A stretch of DNA of 64,000 nucleotides from Paludisphaera soli (GCF_011064595.1 NZ_JAALJI010000010.1:1-64000), one strand, 5' to 3'. Positions 41,648 to 51,425 are shown, counted from the first letter of the stretch. Made by a program: numbers and translations. Notes: a model not told the origin generated them from the sequence alone.

Positions 41648-42604
41648 TCAGGTCGTCACACGCGGCTTGGGGACGACGTCCGCCGCGATCGGCCGGGGCG
41701 GCGTCGGCGCGGCTTCCGGCTCGGGCCGAGGTCGTCGCGCGGCCCGAGTCGTGACCCAGGCCGTCGGCCCCAGGACCATGACGAAGCCCACAAGGCTCGG
41801 CAAGGTCAATTGCCGACCGTGCAGGGCGACGTCGAACACCAGGCCGAACACGACCTGCGTCAGGCTCAGCACGGCGATCTTGGCCGGCGGCCCGGAAGCG
41901 TACGCCTTGGTCAGCAAGACCTGGCCGAGTGTCCCGGAAAGCCCCACGCCCAGCAGCAGGGCCATCGCCCCTGGCTCTCGCGGGATGTCGGCCGAGGTCA
42001 GCGGGTGGGCGAACATCAGCCACAGGCCCAGCGAGAGGCTGGCGAGCCCCGAGAAATGGGCGACGACCGCGCGGGCGTCGACGGCCTTCAGCCGGTGCAG
42101 CCCCAGCATGGCGACGGCCGTGGTGACCGAGGCCACCAGCGCGATCGCCACCGCGCCGACGTCGCCCTTCTCCGCCCCGTGCGGCTGCTGGATCATGACG
42201 ACGCCGAGCACCCCGCAGACCACGCACGCCAGGTCCGTCAGTCGCCCCCCCCGCCCGCGATGCAGAAACGAGGTCAGGACGATCCAGAGCGGGTAGGTGT
42301 TGGTCAGGGTCAGGACGTCGGCCGTCGGCAGCCGGGTGAGCGCGTAGAAGGTGCACGCCACGCTGATCGTCCCGGCGATGCTGCGCCACCAGAGCGTGGG
42401 GGGCTTCCAGAGGACGAGCCTCGCCCCGCCGGCGATCGCCAGCATCAAGGAGAACACGAAGGTGCTGAAGATCCGGATGAACGCGATCAGCAACCAGTCG
42501 CAGCGCGAGCCGACGGCGTGAGTCATCGACCCCATCGTCGCGAAGCACAACGCCGCCGAGATCATCCACGCCGCCGGGAGCAGGCTGTTCGTACGCTGAC
42601 TCAT
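41648..42604 (-). CDS. EamA-family drug/metabolite transporter
   Basis: A 318-residue inner-membrane protein with ten predicted helices in two EamA halves (LPAAWMISAALCFATMGSM, WRSIAGTISVACTFYALTRLP, LALVASVTTAVAMLGLHRL, ALLLGVGLSGTLGQVLLTKAY). The internal duplication and the ALTRLPTADVLTLTNTYPLW segment are typical of the DMT superfamily. It probably exports or imports small metabolites; substrate unknown. The tail (about 295-318) is proline-rich and cytoplasmic. Cotranscription with the SirB1-like gene is likely given the 28-bp gap. Confidence 0.85.
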   Translation of the reverse strand: MSQRTNSLLPAAWMISAALCFATMGSMTHAVGSRCDWLLIAFIRIFSTFVFSLMLAIAGGARLVLWKPPTLWWRSIAGTISVACTFYALTRLPTADVLTLTNTYPLWIVLTSFLHRGRGGRLTDLACVVCGVLGVVMIQQPHGAEKGDVGAVAIALVASVTTAVAMLGLHRLKAVDARAVVAHFSGLASLSLGLWLMFAHPLTSADIPREPGAMALLLGVGLSGTLGQVLLTKAYASGPPAKIAVLSLTQVVFGLVFDVALHGRQLTLPSLVGFVMVLGPTAWVTTRAARRPRPEPEAAPTPPRPIAADVVPKPRVTT

Positions 42605-42690
42605 CGAAATCCAAAGGGAGGCCGGGCGCTCCGAGTTCTTTAAACGACTTCCATTTTAGCAGGGCTCCCTCGCCTTGTGACGGCCAATGA

Positions 42691-45600
42691 TCAGCGCGAC
42701 GAGGCACGCGAGATCGAGACCGCGAACCGCCACGCGGCGGCACCCGGACGGCCGATCGCCACCAGTCGATTCGGGCCCTTGACGAGTGGGACGGCCACAT
42801 AGTCTCTCGCGTCCTGGGGGTCGGGGCCCGAGAGCTCGACGGGCGATCCGTTCAGGAAGACCTCGATCGGGCCGTCGGCCTCGACGACCACGATCGCGCG
42901 GCGAGTCTCGTCCGAGGCGAACTCGGCGAAGGCCGCCGCCGAGGCGCCGGCGGCGGTCGGGGAAGCCGCGGCATCCCCCCTCAGCGGGGCCAGGTCGACC
43001 ACGCCGTCCTCGGCCTCGGTCGCACGGGTCCATCGGACGGCGGCCCCGCCCGCCCCGGGGTAGGATCGCGAGACGTCGACGGCCCCTTCGCGCGTCATCA
43101 GCACGGGGGGCTGGGGTCCCAGCGGGCCAAGGACGCTCCAGCCGCGGACCGGTTCGAGCCGGGCGAGCACCCGTTCGAGCGCCAGCTTCACGCCGTCCGA
43201 GCGTCCCTCGTCGGCCAGGAGCCGCCGAAGCTCGGGCTCGACCCGGTCGCGGATCGCCAGCAAGGCGCGGACGGCCCCGAGTCGCAGCGACGGGTCCGGG
43301 TCGTCGGCCGCCGCGACGTAGACCGACAGGGCCCGCGGGTCGGGGATCGCGCACAACGCGTTCAGGACGGCCGCGCGGTCGCCGTCCTGGACCAGATGGG
43401 CCTTCTCCAGCAGCCTCGGGACGGCTTCCCGGAGCTGGAGCGGGCCGGCGGCCAGGAACGCGGCGCGTCGGACGTCGGCGTCCTCGTCGTCGAGCCTCGC
43501 CAGGACCACGTCCTTCACGTCGGGCGGCAGCGGACGCGAGGGATTCAGGCTCATCACCGCCGCCGCCCGCACCAGCGGCGAGGCGTGGTGGAGGAAGCCC
43601 GTCAGGTCGTTCGGCGGCAGGAAGCCGTCGCGAGCCAGCGCGGGGAGGGCCTTCGCCACGAGCGTCTCGGGGGCGTCCTCCTCGTAGAGCACCGTCAGCC
43701 GGGCGCGGACCACGTCGCGTCCCTTGAGCTTGTTCAGCGAATCGAGGGCCGCAGAGCGCACCGCCTCGGGCCGCTTCGGATCGACCACGATCGGCAGGAG
43801 CAGCCGGGTGGACGTCGCGTCGTTGAGGGCCCCCAGCGCCTCCACGAGCGCGGCCTGGGCGTCGACGTCGGTCTCCGTCGGCAAAGCCGCGCGGAGCATC
43901 GGGGCGGCCGGAGCCCCGACCGACTGGAGCCCGAACACCGCTTGATAGCGGACCGAGGCGTCGGCGTCCTTGAGCCCGATCTCAAGCCCTCGCAGGACGG
44001 CGGCCATCCCCTCGGGATCCCAGGCTTCGGTCTTGCCGGACGAGCCGGCTCCCTCGGGGTAGCGGCGGTACTGGGCGGCCAGGCACGAGAGAATGCGGCC
44101 GCGCACGACGGGCTCGGGCGTCTTCCCCAGGGCCGCGACGAGAGACTCGACCAGCGGGACCGACCAGGATTCATCGGCGAGCAGCAGGGCGGCCTCGCGG
44201 CGCGAGGGGTCGAGGAGGGCCGCCGCGAGGGCCTCGCGGTCGTCGTACTTCAGATCGATGAGCGCCCGGCGGATCGACCAGGCGGCGAAGCGGTCGGCGT
44301 CGCCGAGGCTCGCCAGCAGGGCCGGGGCGGCCGACCGGTCGCCGATCCTCCCCAGCGCGATCGCGGCCTCGCGACGGACGGCGGGGTCGCGGTTGGCGAG
44401 GAGCTTCGTCAGGGCCGCCCCTGCCCGTCCGTCCTTCCGGATCCCCGCGCTCCGGGCCGCCTGGAGCCGGACCTGCGGATTCCCGTCGCCAAGCTGCTCG
44501 CGAATCGCCGCGCGCGCCGAGTCGCCGCCGATCGCATCCAAAGCCCATAAGGCGTGCAGCCGTCCGATCGCCGGCTCTTCGACGCCCAGCCTCGCGATCA
44601 GCGGGGGGACCGCGGCTTGCCCGCTCGCGATCAGCCGATCCTGCGATCCCAGGCGGACCGAGCGGCTCGGGTGATCCAGGGCCCCGACGGCCGACGTGAC
44701 CAGGTCTCCCGTCGGCCGAGCCGAGGCCGGCCTGAGGCCGTAGCCGACATAAGCCAGTCGGTACACCCGCGCCGCCCTCCCGCCGGCCTCGTCGACGATC
44801 CAGAAGCCGTCGCCAGCCGACGCGATCGCGCGGGGATGGAAGTCGGCGAGCGTCCCGCGCGTCAGGAGGTTCGTCCTTCGGGCCAGCGCGAAGCCGCCGC
44901 CGGCCTTGCGAAGCTCGTTGCGGAAGACGGCCTGGGCGTCGGGCTCGCAGGTGACCAGATTGCCCCGATATTCGTCGGGCAAGCGGTCTTCCTCATAAAC
45001 CACCCCCTGCCCCGCCGACCGACCTTCCAGCTTCGCGATCGCCGGCAGGGCGCGAAACTCGGCCGCGACGAAATGGCGCGGGTAGCCGTAACGCCCCCCC
45101 GCGACGTGCTGCATCAGGCGCAGGCCCCAGCGCGGGTCGTCGGAGGTGCTGAGGGTGAAGAGGTCGTCGGTCGCGGAAATCGCCAGGCCGGCGGGCCGCG
45201 CGTCGCCCATGGAGAGGATCTGCAGGTCCTTGCCGTCGGGACGTATTCGGAGGACTCCTCCCCCCTGCCCCGAGGCCCCGGCGAGCCGCAAGTCCTCGAC
45301 GGCGAGGTAGAGGAATCCGTCCATCCCTCGGCGGATCGCGCCGGACTCCCGGCCCGACGTCGGTGCGCCCAGGCCGCCGACGAGGTCCCGGCGGGCCTCG
45401 GCGCGGCCGTCGCCGTCGGCGTCGCGGATCGCGGAGAGCAGCGGCGGGTGGAAGACCAGGAGCGAGTCGCCGACCCGCTCCATTCCGGCGACGGGGTTGA
45501 GCCCGTCCGCGAACGGGACGGTCCCGGAGTCGGTGAGGGCGAGGAGGGAGCCGGCCTCCGTCGCCTCGCCGATCGACCGCCCCCCCACGAGCACGCGTCC

Positions 45601-45768
45601 GTCCGGACCGACCGCCAGGCACGAAGGCGCGAAGCCTTCGGGCGTCCGCCCGGCAAGCTCGACGGCCCAGCCCTCCGCGGCGGCGGGCATCGGTGGCGGC
45701 TCGTCGGCGAAGGCCGAGGCCGAGACGAGGGCCGAAATCAAGACCGCGAACCCGACCGGCTTGCTCAT
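42691..45768 (-). CDS. PVC-type dehydrogenase-like propeller with HEAT repeats, no visible heme site
   Basis: A 1025-residue secreted protein with signal peptide (about 1-22). The first part (about 30-340) is a PQQ/sugar dehydrogenase-like propeller of the planctomycete membrane-bound dehydrogenase type: FAPSCLAVGPDGRVLVGG, RRGMDGFLYLAVEDLR, AGGRYGYPRHFVAAE and FHPRAIASAGDGFWIVDE. Residues about 360-830 are HEAT repeats (AAIREQLGDGNPQVRLQAARS, PAVRREAAIALGRIGDRSAAP, ASVRYQAVFGLQSVG). The last 190 residues are beta-rich. Related proteins usually end with a C-terminal CxxCH heme domain, which is not present here. It may use surface glycans, or it may act as a non-enzymatic binder. Confidence 0.8.
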   Translation of the reverse strand: MSKPVGFAVLISALVSASAFADEPPPMPAAAEGWAVELAGRTPEGFAPSCLAVGPDGRVLVGGRSIGEATEAGSLLALTDSGTVPFADGLNPVAGMERVGDSLLVFHPPLLSAIRDADGDGRAEARRDLVGGLGAPTSGRESGAIRRGMDGFLYLAVEDLRLAGASGQGGGVLRIRPDGKDLQILSMGDARPAGLAISATDDLFTLSTSDDPRWGLRLMQHVAGGRYGYPRHFVAAEFRALPAIAKLEGRSAGQGVVYEEDRLPDEYRGNLVTCEPDAQAVFRNELRKAGGGFALARRTNLLTRGTLADFHPRAIASAGDGFWIVDEAGGRAARVYRLAYVGYGLRPASARPTGDLVTSAVGALDHPSRSVRLGSQDRLIASGQAAVPPLIARLGVEEPAIGRLHALWALDAIGGDSARAAIREQLGDGNPQVRLQAARSAGIRKDGRAGAALTKLLANRDPAVRREAAIALGRIGDRSAAPALLASLGDADRFAAWSIRRALIDLKYDDREALAAALLDPSRREAALLLADESWSVPLVESLVAALGKTPEPVVRGRILSCLAAQYRRYPEGAGSSGKTEAWDPEGMAAVLRGLEIGLKDADASVRYQAVFGLQSVGAPAAPMLRAALPTETDVDAQAALVEALGALNDATSTRLLLPIVVDPKRPEAVRSAALDSLNKLKGRDVVRARLTVLYEEDAPETLVAKALPALARDGFLPPNDLTGFLHHASPLVRAAAVMSLNPSRPLPPDVKDVVLARLDDEDADVRRAAFLAAGPLQLREAVPRLLEKAHLVQDGDRAAVLNALCAIPDPRALSVYVAAADDPDPSLRLGAVRALLAIRDRVEPELRRLLADEGRSDGVKLALERVLARLEPVRGWSVLGPLGPQPPVLMTREGAVDVSRSYPGAGGAAVRWTRATEAEDGVVDLAPLRGDAAASPTAAGASAAAFAEFASDETRRAIVVVEADGPIEVFLNGSPVELSGPDPQDARDYVAVPLVKGPNRLVAIGRPGAAAWRFAVSISRASSR

Positions 45769-45976
45769 CGCGACCGCCCTTCCTGGATGGGGCCGCCCGG
45801 GACGAGGGTCGATCGCTCTGGCGAGAGTCGGCCTCGTCGATCAGAATAGGCGGACCGGATCGCGGCGGATGTTACCGCGTTTCCGCAATCGCCTCAACGC
45901 AAAGAAGCAAGCCCGGGCGGGTGGCGCGAGGTCGTCGCGAACCGCCTCGGAGCCCGGTCCGACGAGGAGCCCCCCC

Positions 45977-46351
45977 GTGTCTTCGAGCCCCGCCATCGCC
46001 GCGACGTCTCGCGACGGCGCCGTCGCGCCCGCCCGCCGCTTCCAGAACCCGAGCTACCCGGAGCGCACCCACTTCCCCGAACGGCCCGCGCTTGAGGCCA
46101 AGCTCAAGTCCTGCGACGAGAAGCTGGGGGCGGTCCGACGCAAGCTGGCCTTGCTGTCGAACCACGCCAGGCGGGCCGAGTATGAGAAGGTCTTCCACCA
46201 GCTCCAGGGCGCCCGCGACCAGCTTGCCGACTCGTCCTACCGCATGCCGCGCGAGGCGGGCGGCCTCTATCACGAGGATCGCGAGCGGCTGGAGGCGGCC
46301 GAGCGCTCCTTCGCATGGCTCCTCCGCCGCTGGGAGACGATCGTCTCCTGA
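45977..46351 (+). CDS. small coiled-coil protein, unknown function
   Basis: A 124-residue product from GTG 45977 with GAGGAG upstream. The N-terminal 25 residues are flexible, followed by NPSYPERTHFPERPALEAKLKSCDEKLGAVRRKLALL, a strongly helical, charged region that continues to the end (YEKVFHQLQGARDQLADSS, REDRERLEAAERSFAWLLRRW-like sequence). It is likely a soluble coiled-coil dimer. I do not recognise a family. It is divergent from the propeller/HEAT gene and converges with the large LEPR-type gene (about 60 bp between stops). An in-frame upstream extension overlaps the other gene and lacks coding features. Confidence 0.55.
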   Translation: MSSSPAIAATSRDGAVAPARRFQNPSYPERTHFPERPALEAKLKSCDEKLGAVRRKLALLSNHARRAEYEKVFHQLQGARDQLADSSYRMPREAGGLYHEDRERLEAAERSFAWLLRRWETIVS

Positions 46352-46411
46352 TCGCAAGCGGCGTCCCCCCCGCCCGGCGCGACCGGCGCGGGGGGGACTT
46401 TCGTCCATCTC

Positions 46412-49400
46412 TCAATCGATAAAGAGGCCGTTGAGGACGGCGTTGTGGCCGGAGAGCCGCGTGAAGCGGAACTGCACCCGGCCGCTCACCGTCCACGACA
46501 GGTACGCCCCGCCGTTGAACGACGACACCTCCTGCACGTCCAGCACCTCACCCGTCGCCGGGTCGATCAGCTCGATCCGCTGCGAACGCTGGCTGGTGTC
46601 CCAGTCCAGCATGTACAGCGACACCTTGTGCGACCGGCCGTCGGTCAGGGCGAGGTCGACCGTGAACGAGTCGTAGGCGTACCAGGCCGAGGCCTGACGC
46701 CTCGTCCCGTCGGCCGTCCTCAGCGCCCGCACGTCGCCGGTGGACGACGCCCAGGTGTACTGCAACGCCCGTTTGATCCCCACCTGGGCGTACGATGGCA
46801 GCCCCGACGGGTTGTTCAACATCTGCTGGCCGCCGCCCCCGTAGACGCCGATCCAGCTCCCCTTGGTCGCGTTGTCGCGCTCGCCCTGGGGCGTCGACGG
46901 GGGTGCACTCGGGGCCTCGGCTGTCTCCGCCGGGTCGATGAAGAGGCCGTTGAGGACGGCGTTGTGGCCGGAGAGCCGCGTGAAGCGGAACTGCACCCGG
47001 CCGCTCACCGTCCACGACAGGTACGCCCCGCCGTTGAACGACGACACCTCCTGCACGTCCAGCACCTCACCCGTCGCCGGGTCGATCAGCTCGATCCGCT
47101 GCGAACGCTGGCTGGTGTCCCAGTCCAGCATGTACAGCGACACCTTGTGCGCCCGGCCGTCGGTCAGGGCGAGGTCGACCGTGAACCGGCCGGAGGCGTA
47201 CCAGGCCGAGGCCTGACGCCTCGTCCCGTCGGCCGTCCTCAGCGCCCGCACGTCGCCGGTGGACGACGCCCAGGTGTACTGCGACGCCCCGCTGATCCCC
47301 ACCTGGGCGTACGACGGCAGCCCCGACGGGTTGTTCAACATCAAGTGCCCATCAGCGCCGTAGGCGCCGATCCAGCTCCCCTTGGTCGCGTCGTCGCGGT
47401 CCCCCCCGGTCGGCGGCGGGGGATCGGTCCCGGGCTCCTCCGACGGGGGCGGGATCTCCGTCGCGGCGGCGGGATCGATGAAGACCCCGGAGATCACCGC
47501 ATTGTTGCCGGCGATCCTCGTGACCCGGAATCGGACGTTCCCGGAGACCGTCCACGACAGATAGAGGCCGCCGTTGAACGCCGAGATCCGGCGCGAGTCG
47601 AGCACCTCGCCGCTGTCGCGATCGATGACGTCGATCCGCTGGATCCGCGAGGTGGTGTCCCAGTCCAGGGCGTAGAGGGAGACGACGTGCGACTTGCCGT
47701 CGGTGAGGCTCACGTCGATGTCGAGGGAGCTGGACGAGCTCCAGACGGAGGCCTGTCGCTTCGTCCCGTCGGCCGTCCGCAGGGCCCGCACGTCGGTCGT
47801 GTTGGTGGTCCAGTTGTGCGGGATCGCGCCGGCGACCGTCACGCGGGCGAACGCGGGGAGGTTCGCGGGGTTGTTGAGCATCAGGTAGCCTTCGGAGCCG
47901 TAAGGGCCCCTCCAGTTCCCCTTCGTCACACTGTCGCGCCCCTCATAGATGGGGTTGAACTCGTCGAAGAAGACCCCGCCGATCACAGCGTTGTAGCCGG
48001 CGATCTTCGTGACGCGGAACCGCACCTTGCCGGAGACGTCCCAGGTGAGGTAGACGCCGTTGCCGAACGAGGAGATCTGCCGCGTGTCGAGGACCTCGTT
48101 CGTGGCCGCGTCGAGGACCTCGATCTTCTGGACCCGGCCGTTGTTGTCCCAGTCCATGGCGTACAGCGACACCTGCCGGGTCGTCCCGGCGGCGACCTCG
48201 ACGTCGATTGTGAACTGGCTGCCGTACCAGGCCGAGGCGACGCGGTACGATTTGCTGTCCGGGCGGGTCTTCTGGAGCGCCCGCTTGTCCGCGGTGACGG
48301 CGCGGTTCCAGACATACCTGAGCGCGCCGACGACCTGAACCTCGCCGCCCTCGGGATAGGTCCCGTAATCGTCCACGATGACGGCGCCGGAGGACCCGTA
48401 GGCGCCCTTCCACGACCCCGACGTGAGGGGGTCGGATCCGAAGAAGCTCGCCCCCGCCTGGCGGGCCGGCGCGCCCACCGTCAGGGCCGCGGTCCGCACG
48501 GCCGAGTCCCCGGACGCGTCGACGGCCCGCACCGAGACCTGATACTCGCCCGCCCCGGTCGGGACGAAGACGAAGGACTCGGCGGTCGTGGAGGAGATCG
48601 TCGATCCCCCCTTGGTCACCGTCCAGGTCAGCGTGGGGGCCGCCCGGCCCTCGGAGCGGGCGTCGACCAGGCGGGCCTGGGCCCAGTCGGCGGGGATGGT
48701 GACGCTCGCGCCGGCAGGGGTCGTGACGATCAGGGAGAGCGAGGACACCCCCGTCACGTCGACGTCGATCGGCAGGCCCACGCCGGCCTTCATCACGGGC
48801 GAGGTGTAGAGGACGCGGCCGTCGCCGACGACCTGGAAAGTCGCCTGGCCGCGATTGAGGCCGGCCCGGTCGTCCACGCCGATGATCGCCGCGAAGCTCG
48901 TGTAGCGGCGGTCGAGGGGCACGACGACCGTCGAGCGGCTGGAGACGCCCAGGCCCGTGGCGTGGGAGACCCCGCCCAGCTGCATCACGCCGGTCCCGTA
49001 GCCGCCGTTGAAGACGCCGTTCCTCGTGAGCGAGCCGCCGTTGATCGTCGTCGAAGCGAACGTCGCGTCGCCGACGTTCGCCTGGCCGTAGACCTGGAAC
49101 GGCACGGCGGCCGTCGCCGCGGAAGTCGCCGGCCGGAGGGCGACGGCGATCTCCGCCGCCTGGGACGCCGTCAGGCTGCCGAGGTCGAGCCTGGCCAGCA
49201 GCGCCGAGAGGTCCGCCGCGTCGACGTTGCGGTCGTGGTTGAAGTCGCCTTGCTGCCACCACAGCTCCGTCCGGTCGAAGTTCGCCTGGACGATCCGGAA
49301 GTCGTCGAAGTCGACGACGCCGTCGAGGTCGGCGTCGCCCGGCTGCAGCAGCAGGCTCATCACGGCGTCCCACCGCTGGGAGCCCGGCGCGTTGACCTGG

Positions 49401-50827
49401 TTCTTCAGGCCCCAGAACTCGCCGTTGAGCGTATAGAAGGTCATCTGCCGGCCGCCGGCACGCTCCCAGAGGGCGTAGTAGTTCCGGTACAGATCGTACA
49501 TCCGCGGGTCGTTGAGCGCCTCGTGCTTGGCGTCGTAGTTGCTCGAATACGACAGGTGCTGGCCCCCCTCGTAGGCGTCGAGGGGCAGGCCGTAGGCGGC
49601 CGCCACCCGCACGCTGTTGAAGATCGTCGCCTCCACCACGGGCAGCCGCTGCTCCATCGCGGCGAGCACCGCGCTCGAGCTCACGTTGGGCTGATTGACC
49701 GAGGAGGTGGGGTACGTATAAGGGGCGATCGCCGTCGAGGCGAGGAACTGGGCGGGGGCCCCGTAGACGCGGTCGATCGCCTTCAGGCCGGCATCGAGGA
49801 AGGAGGGGGAGATCGCCCAACCGCTGAACACGGGCAGCACGCGCCCGGCGTCGGCGCCGAAGACCTCCCGGAAGATCTGGCCGATCCGCACCGTCTGCAG
49901 GCCGCTCTCCTGGGCGACCTTGTTCATGTCGGTGCCCGGCAGGACGCGAGGGTCGGCGTTGGCCTTGGCCAGAACCTGCGAATAGGCCTTGAAGATCGTG
50001 TTCCAGGTCTCGTTGCTGTACTCGACGTAGATCTTCAGGTGGGGCGCGAGCCGGTCGCGGACGAGAGCGGCGAGGTTCGCGACGTAGTCGTCGTCGGCCA
50101 GCGCCGGGATCGTCAGCCACATGTCGTTCCCGGACTCGTTGGAAAGCTCCACGGCCTCCTCGTAGGAGACCTCGGAAGAGCCATGGCCCTTGAAGAAATC
50201 CTCCGGGCCTGTGCGTTGGGACCACTGCGAATCCAGGCTGTTGTTCGTCCCGGTCCAGTCCAGGAAGCGGATGTAGTCGAAGGGTTCCAGCGACTGGAGG
50301 AAGTCGGAGGTGTAGAGTTGGCTGCCGTCGGCGGGGGAACCCGGGGCCCAGATCCGCAGGTCGGACCAGGGATCGCTCGGGTCGGCCGAGAGCACCGTCA
50401 TGATCAGAGTCCGGGTCGCGGCGGGGTCCTTGTCGGCCCCCACGATGATGGTCCCCCGGGTGACCCCGTCCGATCCCGTGACCATCGGCGCGGCGAGCTG
50501 GCCGACCCCCCAGAAGTCGAGCTTGGCCGTCCCCTTGAAGCTCACCTGATAGGCCCCGTCGGGATAGTGGTCGAGCTCGACCTGGGCCGAGGCCGGGGCG
50601 AGCGCGTAGCCGTCCGCCGTCGTCGGGACGGTCGGGTTCGCCTGCCGGTACTTGGCCCGGTCGGCGAGCCCCCACCCCGACATGGTCTTCTGCACGTCGT
50701 TCCAGTAGGCCTCCTTCGCGTAGGCCTTGTTGACCGACAGGTTCACCCCGGCGCCGCTCAGCATCGCGCGGCGCTCCATCTGCTCGAGGCCCGGCCGGAA
50801 GCCGGCCCTTCTCCTGGGTCTGCTCAT
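46412..50827 (-). CDS. giant secreted LEPR-type protein: GH-A-like region, dockerin-like, NPCBM-like, four C-terminal repeat domains
   Basis: A 1471-residue protein from ATG 50827 (GGAGACGAG upstream). The N-terminus is Arg-rich with LEQMERRAMLSG (residues about 14-25), like planctomycete surface signals. Residues 30-480 contain YIRFLDWTGTNNS, a helical region, KIYVEYSNETWN with Glu273 and LPLDAYEGGQ with Glu420; these two could match the acid/base and nucleophile of a clan GH-A glycosidase (inference). A dockerin-like EF-hand pair is at 497-547 (GDADLDGVVDFDDF, GDFNHDRNVDAADL). An NPCBM-like domain follows at about 605-720, an Ig-like one at 730-790, and four copies of a 150-170-residue beta domain from about 802 to 1471 (TKGSWIGxYG, DVRALRTADGT, VSLYxLDWDT, FNGGxYLSWTVSG). 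The last two copies are nearly identical. Confidence 0.85.
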   Translation of the reverse strand: MSRPRRRAGFRPGLEQMERRAMLSGAGVNLSVNKAYAKEAYWNDVQKTMSGWGLADRAKYRQANPTVPTTADGYALAPASAQVELDHYPDGAYQVSFKGTAKLDFWGVGQLAAPMVTGSDGVTRGTIIVGADKDPAATRTLIMTVLSADPSDPWSDLRIWAPGSPADGSQLYTSDFLQSLEPFDYIRFLDWTGTNNSLDSQWSQRTGPEDFFKGHGSSEVSYEEAVELSNESGNDMWLTIPALADDDYVANLAALVRDRLAPHLKIYVEYSNETWNTIFKAYSQVLAKANADPRVLPGTDMNKVAQESGLQTVRIGQIFREVFGADAGRVLPVFSGWAISPSFLDAGLKAIDRVYGAPAQFLASTAIAPYTYPTSSVNQPNVSSSAVLAAMEQRLPVVEATIFNSVRVAAAYGLPLDAYEGGQHLSYSSNYDAKHEALNDPRMYDLYRNYYALWERAGGRQMTFYTLNGEFWGLKNQVNAPGSQRWDAVMSLLLQPGDADLDGVVDFDDFRIVQANFDRTELWWQQGDFNHDRNVDAADLSALLARLDLGSLTASQAAEIAVALRPATSAATAAVPFQVYGQANVGDATFASTTINGGSLTRNGVFNGGYGTGVMQLGGVSHATGLGVSSRSTVVVPLDRRYTSFAAIIGVDDRAGLNRGQATFQVVGDGRVLYTSPVMKAGVGLPIDVDVTGVSSLSLIVTTPAGASVTIPADWAQARLVDARSEGRAAPTLTWTVTKGGSTISSTTAESFVFVPTGAGEYQVSVRAVDASGDSAVRTAALTVGAPARQAGASFFGSDPLTSGSWKGAYGSSGAVIVDDYGTYPEGGEVQVVGALRYVWNRAVTADKRALQKTRPDSKSYRVASAWYGSQFTIDVEVAAGTTRQVSLYAMDWDNNGRVQKIEVLDAATNEVLDTRQISSFGNGVYLTWDVSGKVRFRVTKIAGYNAVIGGVFFDEFNPIYEGRDSVTKGNWRGPYGSEGYLMLNNPANLPAFARVTVAGAIPHNWTTNTTDVRALRTADGTKRQASVWSSSSSLDIDVSLTDGKSHVVSLYALDWDTTSRIQRIDVIDRDSGEVLDSRRISAFNGGLYLSWTVSGNVRFRVTRIAGNNAVISGVFIDPAAATEIPPPSEEPGTDPPPPTGGDRDDATKGSWIGAYGADGHLMLNNPSGLPSYAQVGISGASQYTWASSTGDVRALRTADGTRRQASAWYASGRFTVDLALTDGRAHKVSLYMLDWDTSQRSQRIELIDPATGEVLDVQEVSSFNGGAYLSWTVSGRVQFRFTRLSGHNAVLNGLFIDPAETAEAPSAPPSTPQGERDNATKGSWIGVYGGGGQQMLNNPSGLPSYAQVGIKRALQYTWASSTGDVRALRTADGTRRQASAWYAYDSFTVDLALTDGRSHKVSLYMLDWDTSQRSQRIELIDPATGEVLDVQEVSSFNGGAYLSWTVSGRVQFRFTRLSGHNAVLNGLFID
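46422..46879. repeat. direct repeat copy B in the LEPR-type gene (pairs with 46941-47398)
   Basis: Nearly identical to 46941-47398 at an exact offset of 519 bp, i.e. 173 codons; it encodes the last C-terminal domain. The segments differ at relatively few positions, clustered around 46665-46680 and 46770-46840. Confidence 0.85.
46941..47398. repeat. direct repeat copy A in the LEPR-type gene (pairs with 46422-46879)
   Basis: Encodes the penultimate C-terminal domain. The near identity to copy B and diverged state of the two earlier domains indicate a recent duplication or gene conversion of one domain unit. Confidence 0.85.
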
Positions 50828-51425
50828 CTCGTCTCCGTCGCTTCTCTAGAAGTTGTAAATCTTCGCGGAGCCGCCCATCGCGGGGCGGTCGGCGGGCCCG
50901 GACGGGCCCGGAACGGTCAGAACGACGACCGTTCGCGTCAGGAGCGCATGGGGGGGCGGCGCGGCGATCGCGTGCCCGCTTCATGCATGAGAACACTAAG
51001 TAATGTGAATAGATTTTCCGAACAGGTTGGCGTAGACGAGTCTAGCAGCGGACCGGGGATTGACAACAACGCGGGGAATTTTGTCGATCCGTGCGTACAT
51101 TGATCGATACAACCCCCGTCCGCGCCGCCCGCGCGGGACCCGTCGAGTCCGCGCGAATTGATCCGATAAAGCGTCCGGATCGCGGCCGAAACATGCGGCC
51201 GCGGGGCGGACGGCCCCGAGATCGATGGATGAAACCTTATATGTTACATCATGAATCAAAACGGTCCGATGCGGTTCCTCGCGACGCTCGGCCCTTCCCC
51301 CCGGCCGCCGGTCGGCGGGATAATGGGCGGGGCCGCCTGGCCACTTCGCCCGAGCCGCCGGGCGGGCCGTAGATTTCGGCGGATTTCCGGGAACCGATCC
51401 GGCGTCGGGGGCGTCCAAGCTTGCG
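50828..51425. other. divergent regulatory region, about 600 bp
   Basis: Separates the LEPR-type gene from the ECF sigma operon. It includes a candidate minus-strand promoter at 51039-51066 and an AT-richer stretch at 51225-51260. Short open frames in it have no recognisable features. Confidence 0.4.
51039..51066 (-). promoter_or_regulatory. candidate sigma70-type promoter for the LEPR-type gene
   Basis: On the minus strand TTGTCA (plus 51061-51066) is followed after 16 bp by TAGACT (plus 51039-51044), about 210 bp before the start codon at 50827. Both boxes are one or two bases from consensus. Confidence 0.35.

Noticed and set aside
46422-47398. Direct repeats considered as a CRISPR array
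   Set aside because: Units are about 458 bp, coding and without spacers.
46445-51103. A 1552-codon open frame on the plus strand over the LEPR-type gene
   Set aside because: Antisense shadow; the minus-strand protein has clear domains and a good start site.
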